From: Hallerella sp963629575
GTDB lineage: Bacteria > Fibrobacterota > Fibrobacteria > Fibrobacterales > Fibrobacteraceae
DNA: 38,246 nucleotides
Reading direction: 5' to 3'
Assembly (NCBI GenBank): GCA_963629575.1
Contig: CAVGIM010000024.1
Span: forward strand, 1-38,246
In this document: piece after piece, positions 8,637 through 16,416 of the stretch
Position numbering within the stretch: the stretch's first letter is position 1
How the letters are laid out: the number at the start of each line of letters is the position of its first letter
Notes under the pieces: model-generated
What the model saw: the letters and a program-made list of their open reading frames with translations, nothing else
Database searches by the model: none
Told to the model about the DNA's origin: nothing
Made by a program: the position numbers and the translations under genes

Positions 8637-9593
8637 TTATTGGTGGTACTTGAGAAGGGATGGAGCCTTTTCCCGAATGAGCTTCAGAATGCGCGCTTCG
8701 GCCTCGTCGCCGCGAGCGGTTTCGCGGACGCTCACGAGCGGGAGGAAAAGCGGGCTGTTGAAAAGCGTGCCGAGAGGAATCGGGTTCTTGCGGCAGAAGG
8801 TGGTCTCCACGTAGTCGCGGGCGGCATCCTGCAAGTCGTCGCACTGGGTAAATTCGCCCTTCTGGAAGGCGTTGTAGAGATCCACGAAAATCTTGCAGGC
8901 TTCGGGAATGTTTCCCGATGCGCTGATGAGCCCCGTTCCGCCCATTTCGAGAAGGTCGATAAAGGAGGCGTCCTCGCCGCTCATGACGGCAAAGTCCTTG
9001 TCCTTCGTTTCCTTGATGACGCGGAGCGTGTCCTCGTGATACTTCTCCCCGATTTTAAATTCCACGGCCTGCTTGAGACCGATGATGTTCCTGTCTTCGG
9101 CAAGGCGGATGAGCGTATCGGGATGGACATAGCTCGACGTTCTTCCGGGAACGTTGTAGATGACAATCTTTGCGCCTGTTTCGCGGCTGATGGTGAGAAA
9201 GTGCTCGACAAGGCCTTCTTGCGGGGGATTGTTGTAGTAGCCGGTCACGCAAAGGACGGCGACCGGGGCTATCTTTTGGACTTTTTCGATGATTTCGATG
9301 GATTCGCGCGTACAGTTGGAACCTGCGCCCGCAATGACGGGAACGCGCCCATCGACATAGTCGAGCGTGAACTTGATGATGTCGAGATGCTGGCTTGGGG
9401 AAATCGTCGCGCTCTGGCCCGTGGTGACGGCGGGAAGAACCCCTGCGGCTCCTGCGGCGATGACGTCGTCTATCATCTGTCCCATTTTCTTGAAATCGAT
9501 GGAATTTCTGAGATGTTTCGGGTCATCGTCCTGGATGGGCGTAAAGAGGGCGGGGAAGACTCCGCGAAGTTGAGAAGCGTTTGTAATCTGCAT
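8637..9593 (-). CDS. DapA-family aldolase (dihydrodipicolinate synthase-like)
   Basis: Class I aldolase of the DHDPS/N-acetylneuraminate lyase family, 318 residues. The Schiff-base lysine is K174 in IGLKQAVEF, the catalytic tyrosine lies in GYYNNPPQEG (Y119/Y120), and NVPGRT is at 148-153. The most likely job is condensing pyruvate with aspartate semialdehyde for lysine and peptidoglycan synthesis. However, the usual GTTGE signature reads VTTGQ (56-60), with Gln in place of Glu, and the chain is longer than the common 290-300 residues. A related pyruvate aldolase is therefore possible. The start is ATG 9593, 4 nt after a TATTTTTA box without Shine-Dalgarno. It is first gene of a two-gene operon. 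Confidence 0.85.
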   Translation of the reverse strand: MQITNASQLRGVFPALFTPIQDDDPKHLRNSIDFKKMGQMIDDVIAAGAAGVLPAVTTGQSATISPSQHLDIIKFTLDYVDGRVPVIAGAGSNCTRESIEIIEKVQKIAPVAVLCVTGYYNNPPQEGLVEHFLTISRETGAKIVIYNVPGRTSSYVHPDTLIRLAEDRNIIGLKQAVEFKIGEKYHEDTLRVIKETKDKDFAVMSGEDASFIDLLEMGGTGLISASGNIPEACKIFVDLYNAFQKGEFTQCDDLQDAARDYVETTFCRKNPIPLGTLFNSPLFLPLVSVRETARGDEAEARILKLIREKAPSLLKYHQ

Positions 9594-9597
9594 GGCC

Positions 9598-9605
9598 TAA
9601 AAATA
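9598..9605 (-). promoter_or_regulatory. -7-like box TATTTTTA of the dapA-family gene
   Basis: On the - strand TATTTTTA is followed by GGCC and then ATG, a 4-nt gap. There is no ribosome binding site, so a leaderless start is predicted. The same box and spacing precede the guanine-deaminase-type gene at 35029. Confidence 0.5.
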
Positions 9606-9684
9606 GACAAAAACGAAACGAATTTCCCCTTTTTTCGGAAAATTTTTTGGAGAATGCAAAATATTTTTCCGCATGGAAATTTCG

Positions 9685-9717
9685 TTTGGGCTTTTTTGCA
9701 TTTTGAATATAGATTTT
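9685..9717 (+). promoter_or_regulatory. GH74 gene promoter (TTTG-N21-TAGATTTT)
   Basis: TTTG at 9685-9688, a 21-nt spacer and TAGATTTT at 9710-9717 match the Bacteroidetes -33/-7 arrangement. A leader of about 22 nt with AAAGGTGG (about 9726-9733) leads to the ATG. Confidence 0.5.
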
Positions 9718-9739
9718 AGACGAAAAAAGGTGGTGTGTC

Positions 9740-12517
9740 ATGTTCAACAGACTTTCGGTGCTTTCGCTTGCGGCGTTTTCCCTTGCGTTTTCCGCGGAAT
9801 CCTCCGCGGATTTTGTCTGGAGCAATGTCGCGATGGGGGGCGGCGGTTTCGTTTCTGCCGTAATCGCGTCTCCGGTCGATGAAAATCTCTTCTACGCCCG
9901 TACGGATGTCGGCGGAGCCTATCGCTGGGACGAGTCTTCGGCAAAGTGGGTTTCGATGATGGACTGGGTCGATGTCTCGGAACGCGGTCTTTTGGGCGTG
10001 GAAGCGCTAGCGGTCGATCCGCAGGAAAGCGGCAAGGTCTATCTGGTCGCGGGGACTAGCTACTGGAACGACGGCCGTTCGGCGTTTCTCCGGTCTTCGG
10101 ACAGGGGAAAGAGCTGGGAGCTTCTCTATACATGGGATTCGACCGGGGCAAAGGGCGGTAAGGTTTCCTGGTTCAAGGTCCACGGCAACGGGATGGGTCG
10201 AGGAAACGGCGAAGCGCTCGCCATCGATCCGAACAATTCCGACGTGATGTTCTACGGTTCGAAAAACAGGGGACTCTGGAAATCGACGGACAACGGGACT
10301 TCGTGGAGCCATGTCGATGCGTGGACGAAGGCCGCCGGTAGCGATACGACGTGGAACGGTTCCGGTTTCTCGTTCGTACAGTTCGCGCCGGGAAGTTCAA
10401 AGGTGCTCTATGCGGGATTTCTCCGCGAAGGCACAAAGGGCAGCACGTTTGAAAACGTTTTCACCTCGACGGACGGAGGGGCTTCCTGGAAGGCTCTCCC
10501 GATTCCGGACGCGCTTCGCTCGACTGCCGGCGGCGGACTTGTCCGTCTGATGCCGCAACGGGCAATCGTCGCAAGCGACAATTCCTATCTGATGGTGACC
10601 TTTGCCGACGGAGCGGGTCCCCATACCATGGCGTGGGATGAAGGCTGGGGAATGATCTACGACGGGTTCGGCCGTGGCGCGGTTCTCAAATACGACGTGA
10701 ATTCCGCGACCTGGAGCGATGTCTCCCCGGACAATCTCCTTTACTATGACGGCGACAAGTACGATGAAACGGACTACGCGAGCGGCAAGTACGAGTATTG
10801 CGGTCCGTATGGCGGCATTGCCGTGAATCCGAACAATTCAAGTGAAATCGTGGTGACGACAGAAGGCTACACCGGGGCGCAGTATTGGAAGCTTCCGAGC
10901 GGAACATACGATATGGACGGCCAGTGGGGAACGCAGATTTACCACTCGACGGACGGCGGCGCAAACTGGGTGCAGTCGTTTGCGTACAACGTAACGACCG
11001 TGACGATGGACGAAAACGGCATCGGCTGGATGAACAACAGCTCGATTCACTGGTCGGGAAGCGTCGCTATCGATCCTTTCAACCCGAAGCGCGTGTTCGT
11101 CAGCTCGGGAAACGGCGTCTTCCGCACGGAAGACATCACCGCCTACACGCTGGAGGAAAGTCCGTGGCTTCATTCGGGATCGAGGGTTTACGACGCCTGG
11201 GGTGCCGTGACGAACAACCAGGTCTGGAAGGTTTCGAGCCACGGCATCGAGGAAACGGTTCCCGAAGAAATCGTCAGCATTCCCGGCGGACCTCTGATTT
11301 CGGTCCTTGCGGACTATGACGGCTTTCGCCACGACAGCGTTTCGAAGTATCCTTCGACGCGGCACATTACGGCGGTCGATGGGGGAAATCCGGTCGGTTC
11401 GACGCGCGGACTCGCCTTTGCGCCTAAGTCGGGAAAGCTGGTGAAGGTTTCCGATGCGCGGATCTACAAGGCAAAGTATAACGATATTCCGATAGCGCCC
11501 CTGCAGTATTCGGCGGATTCGGGAAGAACGTGGTCGGTGGAAACCTATACGGGGCCGGATTCTTCCTTCAAGAAGGGATCTGCCGCGATTTCCGCGGATG
11601 GAGCCGTTGCCGTCTGGGTCCCTGCCGAAGGAACGACCGACGTCTATCGAAACTACAATACGACGACCTGGGACAAGGTCTCGGGCATTGCGAACTCCGC
11701 TTACGTTGTCGGCGATCCGGAAAACGAGAATGTCTTTTATGCCTATGACAAGACGACCGGAAATTTCTACAGGAGTTCGGACCAGGGGGCGTCCTTTACA
11801 AAGACTAGCGCTCCGGGCAAGAGCGATTTCAAGAAGTTCCGCGCGATTCTCGGTCGCGAAGGCGATTTGTGGCTTCCGATTGGCGTGACGGTGGACGGTG
11901 CCAGTTCGGGTAAGCTCCTTCATTCGACAGATGGCGGCAGCACGTGGACCGCAGTCGATGGGGTAGGTTACACGGAAGCGGTCGGCTTTGGCGTCTCGAA
12001 AACGGGAACGGATTATCCGGCGCTTTATGTCTATGCGCAAATCGGTGAAGAAAAAGGCGTCTTTGGTTCTGACGACGCCGGGGCGACCTGGACGCGCCTG
12101 AATGACGACGGACATGAATACGGCGGACTCGCGAACGGCGAATTTGTCATGGGCGACATGAACACGTATGGAGTCGTCTATATGAGCACGGCCGGGCGAG
12201 GCATCGCGGCGCGTGTTCCTTCCGACTGGAACATGGGAACGAGCTCTTCGACTTCGGCGATTTCCAGGCCCGTCTCGTCGCTTCAGCTCAGTCGTATTGC
12301 AAGTCTCGAAGGAAACATCCTGAACCTGACGATTCACAATTCGCAGGCAAAGGTTTCGCTTTTCGACCTGAAGGGAAATCGCATTTTCCAGAAATCCTAT
12401 TCCGCTTCGGCCGCTCTGGACCTGAGCGAAGCCGTCTCGGCGCGAGGAACCTACATCCTTCGCGTGACTAGCGGAAACGCTCTCCTGCTTTCGGGAAAAG
12501 TCGGCATTCTTCGCTAA
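9740..12517 (+). CDS. secreted GH74 xyloglucanase-like glycoside hydrolase with C-terminal sorting-type domain
   Basis: Predicted extracellular beta-1,4-glucanase acting on xyloglucan, in keeping with a plant-cell-wall degrader. The 925 residues begin with a signal peptide (about 1-19). Two seven-bladed propellers contain repeated Asp-box motifs such as SSDRGKSW, STDNGTSW and STDGGANW. The two catalytic acids expected in GH74 correspond to D56 in ARTDVGGAYRWD and D445 in AIDPFNP. A Ser/Thr-rich linker (about 833-848) precedes a 70-residue tail with KVSLFDLKGNRIF and GTYILRV, typical of type IX secretion sorting domains. AAAGGTGG serves the ATG at 9740. It is monocistronic, with its own promoter and terminator. 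Substrate preference for xyloglucan is family inference. Confidence 0.9.
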   Translation: MFNRLSVLSLAAFSLAFSAESSADFVWSNVAMGGGGFVSAVIASPVDENLFYARTDVGGAYRWDESSAKWVSMMDWVDVSERGLLGVEALAVDPQESGKVYLVAGTSYWNDGRSAFLRSSDRGKSWELLYTWDSTGAKGGKVSWFKVHGNGMGRGNGEALAIDPNNSDVMFYGSKNRGLWKSTDNGTSWSHVDAWTKAAGSDTTWNGSGFSFVQFAPGSSKVLYAGFLREGTKGSTFENVFTSTDGGASWKALPIPDALRSTAGGGLVRLMPQRAIVASDNSYLMVTFADGAGPHTMAWDEGWGMIYDGFGRGAVLKYDVNSATWSDVSPDNLLYYDGDKYDETDYASGKYEYCGPYGGIAVNPNNSSEIVVTTEGYTGAQYWKLPSGTYDMDGQWGTQIYHSTDGGANWVQSFAYNVTTVTMDENGIGWMNNSSIHWSGSVAIDPFNPKRVFVSSGNGVFRTEDITAYTLEESPWLHSGSRVYDAWGAVTNNQVWKVSSHGIEETVPEEIVSIPGGPLISVLADYDGFRHDSVSKYPSTRHITAVDGGNPVGSTRGLAFAPKSGKLVKVSDARIYKAKYNDIPIAPLQYSADSGRTWSVETYTGPDSSFKKGSAAISADGAVAVWVPAEGTTDVYRNYNTTTWDKVSGIANSAYVVGDPENENVFYAYDKTTGNFYRSSDQGASFTKTSAPGKSDFKKFRAILGREGDLWLPIGVTVDGASSGKLLHSTDGGSTWTAVDGVGYTEAVGFGVSKTGTDYPALYVYAQIGEEKGVFGSDDAGATWTRLNDDGHEYGGLANGEFVMGDMNTYGVVYMSTAGRGIAARVPSDWNMGTSSSTSAISRPVSSLQLSRIASLEGNILNLTIHNSQAKVSLFDLKGNRIFQKSYSASAALDLSEAVSARGTYILRVTSGNALLLSGKVGILR

Positions 12518-12541
12518 GTTTTTTCGAGACCGTGAAAAATT

Positions 12542-12571
12542 TTCCCGCAAGGACCTTGCGGGAAGTTTTTT
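12542..12571 (+). terminator. GH74 terminator fused to the next promoter
   Basis: A near-perfect inverted repeat TTCCCGCAA/TTGCGGGAA (12542-12564, loop GGACC) is followed by six T. The last T is also the first base of TATATTGG (12571-12578), the -7-like box of the next gene. Confidence 0.8.
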
Positions 12572-12578
12572 ATATTGG
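12571..12578 (+). promoter_or_regulatory. -7-like box TATATTGG before the lipoprotein gene
   Basis: The box abuts ATG 12579 and lies 6 nt before ATG 12585. Without a ribosome binding site, a leaderless mRNA beginning at or near ATG 12585 is the simplest reading. Confidence 0.45.
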
Positions 12579-12584
12579 ATGCCC

Positions 12585-13448
12585 ATGCATTATTTGGGAG
12601 TTTTGGAAAGATTTCTTCTGGTGGCGGCGCTTTTTCTTTCCGCCTGCACGGTCGATGGACGCTATGGACATGTCGAAGGGGTTCGTGTCGATATTCCCGC
12701 ATCTCCGGAAATTCACGGGGCGGGAAATTTCCAGGAGCCTAACACAAAGCGTTGGCGCGCCTCTGCGAACGTGCATCTCGGGAGAGAGGAACGGGCCAAT
12801 ATCGACGGGATCGAAAATTCGCTGGGAGATTGTTCCGATATCGAACATTGTCGCGGAAACGCCCCAATCGATGTCTATGAAAAAGTCGATGCGGAATACT
12901 GGACCGTCTATCCGGTTGTCAGCGCAAGCATCGAACGGTTATACAAGAAGGATCTGCTTCTCTGGAGCTGGGGCGCAGGCTTCAATCGCGGAATCTACGG
13001 CTTCGGAACGCTGGGCATCAATGCGCGACATTTTGAACTCGGCGCCTCCCTTGGCATTTGGATAATGAGGCATGGCCAGTCGTATTCGGGTTCCTATTAC
13101 CAATGCGTCAAGTGGAACTGGGAATCGGAATACGAGCTCGAGCGGAGCGGTTTTGGCGCGACAGACGATATCCTGGATGCGAGCTATCTCTATGGAATCC
13201 ATGGCGCCGCCTATTTCGGTCCGTTTTCCTTCTTGGCTTCCGCGGAAATCTACAGACCGAACCTGAAGGTCTCCGACAAGGACATTCATGCCGATTTCAA
13301 GTTGCCCTACGTGATTACGGAATTTTTTGAAGTCGGCTACCGGCTAGATGAAAACTGGGAACTCTACACGGGAGTGGCCAATATCCTCGGCGATTTCGAA
13401 GGATGGCATTTTTCGGCTCTCGGCGGTGTCCGTCTTAGCTGGAACTAG
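12585..13448 (+). CDS. hypothetical lipoprotein
   Basis: A 287-residue protein of unknown function. A hydrophobic N-terminus ends in the lipobox LSAC followed by TVDG, so a lipid-anchored envelope location is likely. The body is rich in aromatic residues and alternating strands (for example AGFNRGIYGFGTLGINARHF and GALGGVRLSW-like C-terminal segments). Together with the terminal LSWN this suggests a beta-barrel-like or beta-sandwich outer-membrane protein. ATG 12585 is chosen over ATG 12579 because the latter directly abuts the -7 box. The gene stands alone behind the GH74 gene, with its own promoter; no terminator is obvious before leuC. I do not recognise a family. Confidence 0.75.
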   Translation: MHYLGVLERFLLVAALFLSACTVDGRYGHVEGVRVDIPASPEIHGAGNFQEPNTKRWRASANVHLGREERANIDGIENSLGDCSDIEHCRGNAPIDVYEKVDAEYWTVYPVVSASIERLYKKDLLLWSWGAGFNRGIYGFGTLGINARHFELGASLGIWIMRHGQSYSGSYYQCVKWNWESEYELERSGFGATDDILDASYLYGIHGAAYFGPFSFLASAEIYRPNLKVSDKDIHADFKLPYVITEFFEVGYRLDENWELYTGVANILGDFEGWHFSALGGVRLSWN

Positions 13449-13471
13449 CGATTCGACCGTCCGGAATTTTC

Positions 13472-13479
13472 TATATTGC
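13472..13479 (+). promoter_or_regulatory. leuCD promoter -7-like box TATATTGC
   Basis: TATATTGC lies 34 nt upstream of the leuC ATG. The leader carries GAAGGTG just before the start as a ribosome binding site. No leucine-rich leader peptide or T-box was seen. Confidence 0.45.
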
Positions 13480-13513
13480 GGCGTGTCTTTGTAAAACCAT
13501 CTGAAGGTGTTCT

Positions 13514-14923
13514 ATGGGCAAAAATCTATACCAGAAAGTGTTTGACAGCCATGTCGTCTCGAAACTTCCGAGCGGCCAGTATCAGCTGTTCATCGGGCTT
13601 CATCTCTGCCACGAAGTGACCAGTCCGCAGGCTTTCGCGATGCTTCGCGAAGAGGGTCTCAAGGTGAAGTATCCGGAACGTACCTTTGCGACCGTCGATC
13701 ACATCATTCCGACTACGACAGAGGCGCGCAAGCGCCCGCTTGCCGACCCCGTTTCCGAAGACATGCTTTCCCATATCGAAAAGAACACGCGTGATTTTGG
13801 CGTGCGCTTCTTTGGCCCGGATTCCGGGGAACAGGGCGTTATCCACATTGTCGGCCCCGAAGAAGGCGTTACGCAACCGGGAATGACGATTGCGTGCGGA
13901 GATTCCCACACGGCGACGCATGGCGCCTTTGGCGCGGTCGCTTTCGGAATCGGGACAAGCCAGGTAGCCGACGTTTTGGCAACGCAGACTCTCGCGATGA
14001 GCCCGCTCAAGACGCGCCGTATCCGCTTTACCGGAAAGCTCCAGCCTGGCGTCACCGCGAAGGATGTCGCGCTTGCCTACATCGCAAGGCTCGGCGTGAA
14101 CGGCGGCGTCGGATACGCATACGAATTTGCCGGTCCCGTCATCGACGCGCTCGATATGGAAGGCCGCATGACCGTCTGCAATATGGCGATCGAAGGCGGA
14201 GCCCGTGTCGGCTACTGCAACCCCGACGAGAAGACCTTTGCATTCCTCAGAGGCAAACCCTACGCGCCGAAGGCGGAAGCCTGGGACGAAGCCGTCGCCT
14301 ACTGGAAGTCGGTGGCGAGCGATCCGGACGCGACGTTTGACGACGAAGTGGAAATCGATTGCGACAAGCTCGAACCGATGGTTACCTGGGGCATTACTCC
14401 CGCCCAGGCGATTTCCCTGAACGGCAACATGCCGAAGATCGATTCCTTCCAGGGTTCCGAACGCAAGGTCATATCCGAAGCCTACGAATATATGGGCTGG
14501 GAAGAAGGCGGAAAGATGCTCGGGACTCCGATTGACATCGCCTTTGTGGGAAGCTGCACGAACGGTCGCTTGCCGGATCTGATCGCCGCCGCGGAAATCA
14601 TGAAGGGAAACCATGTCGCGCCGAATGTCAAGATGTGGGTCGTTCCCGGCTCGATGAAGATCAAGGTCGAAGCGGAAGCGCTCGGACTAGACAAGATATT
14701 CAAGGAGGCTGGAGCCGAATGGCGCGAAGCGGGCTGTTCTCTCTGTCTTGCCATGAATCCCGACAAGCTCAAGGGGCGCGAGGTGAGCGCCAGTTCGAGC
14801 AACCGCAATTTCAAGGGACGGCAGGGGAGTCCGACTGGCCGAACCATTCTCATGAGCCCCATCATGGTCGCCGCCGCCGCTATCGAAGGCAAGGTGACCG
14901 ATGTCCGCAAGTATATCAAGTAA
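13514..14923 (+). CDS. leuC: 3-isopropylmalate dehydratase large subunit
   Basis: Aconitase-family [4Fe-4S] subunit that, with LeuD, isomerises 2-isopropylmalate to 3-isopropylmalate in leucine synthesis. It has 469 residues, normal length. The cluster cysteines are in GSCTNGR (about C346) and AGCSLCLAMNPD (about C408 and C411). HATHGAFG-type sequence (GDSHTATHGAFGAVAFG, about 132-148) and TVDHIIPT (about 58) are further family signatures. GAAGGTG precedes ATG 13514. leuD follows 14 nt after the stop, so the subunits form one operon. leuA and leuB are not in the window. Confidence 0.97.
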   Translation: MGKNLYQKVFDSHVVSKLPSGQYQLFIGLHLCHEVTSPQAFAMLREEGLKVKYPERTFATVDHIIPTTTEARKRPLADPVSEDMLSHIEKNTRDFGVRFFGPDSGEQGVIHIVGPEEGVTQPGMTIACGDSHTATHGAFGAVAFGIGTSQVADVLATQTLAMSPLKTRRIRFTGKLQPGVTAKDVALAYIARLGVNGGVGYAYEFAGPVIDALDMEGRMTVCNMAIEGGARVGYCNPDEKTFAFLRGKPYAPKAEAWDEAVAYWKSVASDPDATFDDEVEIDCDKLEPMVTWGITPAQAISLNGNMPKIDSFQGSERKVISEAYEYMGWEEGGKMLGTPIDIAFVGSCTNGRLPDLIAAAEIMKGNHVAPNVKMWVVPGSMKIKVEAEALGLDKIFKEAGAEWREAGCSLCLAMNPDKLKGREVSASSSNRNFKGRQGSPTGRTILMSPIMVAAAAIEGKVTDVRKYIK

Positions 14924-14937
14924 GGAGCGATGAAGTT

Positions 14938-15546
14938 ATGCTAACACCGATTGACATGGTAAAAGGTTCCGGCGTTCCTCTGCGCGGAAACGATATCGAT
15001 ACGGACCGCATCATCCCGGCGCGCTTTCTCAAGTGCGTTACGTTCGACGGTCTCGGAGATCACGCGTTTGCCGACGATATCGCGGGTCTCGCGGCCCAGG
15101 GAAAAGTTCACCCGTTCCGCGATCCTGCGTACAAGAACGGCTCCATTCTGGTTTCCAACCGGAATTTCGGTTGCGGTTCGAGTCGCGAACATGCGCCGCA
15201 GGCGCTCAAGCGCTGGGGGATTCGCGCGATCATCGCGGAAAGTTACTCCGAGATTTTCTTTGGAAACTGCGTGGCGATAGGCGTTCCCTGTTACCGGGTT
15301 TCTCACGAAGTCGCCGACAGGATTCTCTCCTGGATTGAAGCGCATCCGGCAGAAGAAATCGTCACTAGCGCAAAGGATAGGACGCTAAAGCTCGGGGATG
15401 AAACGATCTCGCTCGAACTGGCTGACGGTCCCCGCGGGCAGTTCCTCGATGGGTCCTGGCACGCTCGGGGCGTTCTTCTTTCGAATGCGGACAAGGTTAC
15501 GGAACTTGCGAAAAAATTGCCTTACATGAAGTTCCTTGCGCGATAA
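14938..15546 (+). CDS. leuD: 3-isopropylmalate dehydratase small subunit
   Basis: Swivel subunit completing the LeuCD isomerase. The 202-residue product has the signature GNDIDTDRIIPARFLK near the N-terminus and NFGCGSSREHAPQALKRWG (about 76-95), the conserved loop of the small subunit. ATG 14938 is chosen because AAGGAG at 14922-14927 precedes it and family homology starts directly after. An upstream in-frame extension inside leuC is just open reading frame. A strong terminator follows. Confidence 0.97.
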   Translation: MLTPIDMVKGSGVPLRGNDIDTDRIIPARFLKCVTFDGLGDHAFADDIAGLAAQGKVHPFRDPAYKNGSILVSNRNFGCGSSREHAPQALKRWGIRAIIAESYSEIFFGNCVAIGVPCYRVSHEVADRILSWIEAHPAEEIVTSAKDRTLKLGDETISLELADGPRGQFLDGSWHARGVLLSNADKVTELAKKLPYMKFLAR

Positions 15547-15564
15547 TTTGTATGGAATCAATCG

Positions 15565-15591
15565 GCGGACCCGTCTATCGGGTCCGCTTTT
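15565..15591 (+). terminator. leuCD terminator
   Basis: A perfect 9-bp stem GCGGACCCG/CGGGTCCGC (15565-15587), five-base loop, then TTTT, 19 nt after the leuD stop. Confidence 0.85.
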
Positions 15592-15635
15592 CATTTCTTG
15601 AACTTCTCTTCGCTCGTTCGTCTCCGTCGTCGGTC

Positions 15636-15654
15636 GAACCCTCTTCTCGGGTTC
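15636..15654. other. unexplained hairpin between leuD and tRNA-Gly
   Basis: GAACCC/GGGTTC forms a 6-bp stem with a 7-nt loop inside a CT-rich, CG-dinucleotide-rich stretch (about 15592-15665). The stem resembles a tRNA T-arm sequence, but no second tRNA can be folded. No gene is supported here. Confidence 0.35.
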
Positions 15655-15679
15655 TTGTCCTTTTCCTTTCATAACAGAA

Positions 15680-15699
15680 AAGCATCCTTTCGGATGCTT
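15680..15699 (-). terminator. tRNA-Gly terminator
   Basis: On the - strand AAGCATCC-GAAA-GGATGCTT forms a stable tetraloop hairpin, followed by a short T-rich tail, directly after the tRNA-Gly 3' end. Confidence 0.7.
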
Positions 15700-15704
15700 C
15701 GTTC

Positions 15705-15778
<74 letters not shown>

Positions 15779-15784
15779 ACAAGT

Positions 15785-15815
15785 CAAATATAGTAAATGT
15801 TTCCTTTTCTGTAAA
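15785..15815 (-). promoter_or_regulatory. tRNA-Gly promoter (TTTAC-N18-TATATTTG)
   Basis: On the - strand TTTAC (15815-15811), 18 nt spacer, TATATTTG (15792-15785), then 7 nt to the mature 5' end. The tRNA-Lys promoter has the same -33 pentamer and identical spacing, which supports both. Confidence 0.75.
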
Positions 15816-15844
15816 ATACCGATGGCGGAAAAGTCGAAATTTTT

Positions 15845-15852
15845 TATCGTTG
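15845..15852 (+). promoter_or_regulatory. -7-like box TATCGTTG of the lipoprotein gene
   Basis: TATCGTTG is followed by GAAC and ATG 15857, a 4-nt gap without Shine-Dalgarno. A leaderless mRNA is predicted. Confidence 0.45.
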
Positions 15853-15856
15853 GAAC

Positions 15857-16384
15857 ATGAATTTTCGTTTTGGCGCTATCGCGGCATTTCTTGTGGTCGC
15901 TCTGGTCATGGGTGCCTGCTCCTCCTCGGATCCATCCGCACGCAAAAAGTCTTTCTGGGAATCGTTTACCGACTTTTTTACTCCGAGCGACAAGCCGAAG
16001 GGCGACGGGGAGCTTTATCGGGAACTCTCCGACATGGAGAAGGAAATTCACGAGACGGAGTGGAAGTATTCTCGGGAAAATCGTCCGCAACGGAAGTCTC
16101 GCTACAAGTCCTACCTGGCCAGGCTCCGGTTTTCGCGGGATTCCCTGGTAAACATCATCGAAAGCGAAGCCTATCGACTGTCGTCCTCATCCCGTGTTTC
16201 GCCTGCTTCCAGTTCCAGCGTTGTTTCGAAGCTGGATACGTGCGGTCGCGTCGATTCGGTTTTCGTTTCTACGACAGTCACGCGCTTTGTTCATGACACG
16301 GTTTTCGTTCGGGATACGGTTTTTATCCGAGACACGGTTTTCCTGGATTCGTCGAGTCCTTCCCGGAAAATGCAAACAAATTAA
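15857..16384 (+). CDS. hypothetical lipoprotein with RDTVF repeats
   Basis: A 175-residue protein with a signal peptide and lipobox VMGAC (Cys about 21). A charged, probably helical middle (KKSFWESFTDFFTPSD then SDMEKEIHETEWKYSRE) follows, then a Ser-rich spacer. Near the C-terminus come three short repeats, HDTVFV, RDTVFI, RDTVFL (about 147-167), also visible in the DNA. I do not know its function. Envelope location is the only safe inference. It precedes ispE by 32 nt on the same strand and may be co-transcribed with it. Confidence 0.75.
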   Translation: MNFRFGAIAAFLVVALVMGACSSSDPSARKKSFWESFTDFFTPSDKPKGDGELYRELSDMEKEIHETEWKYSRENRPQRKSRYKSYLARLRFSRDSLVNIIESEAYRLSSSSRVSPASSSSVVSKLDTCGRVDSVFVSTTVTRFVHDTVFVRDTVFIRDTVFLDSSSPSRKMQTN

Positions 16385-16416
16385 AACTGAATACAAATTA
16401 ATCTCCACAGGTTCTT

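Noticed and set aside
10838..12586. Long antisense frame opposite the GH74 gene
   Set aside because: Arg-rich, low-quality sequence typical of a shadow frame; the GH74 gene is intact.
13449..13513. T-box or leucine attenuator upstream of leuC
   Set aside because: The leader is too short and has neither a Leu-codon run nor a terminator hairpin.
14635..14937. N-terminal extension of leuD
   Set aside because: It lies inside leuC in another frame; AAGGAG and family homology define ATG 14938.
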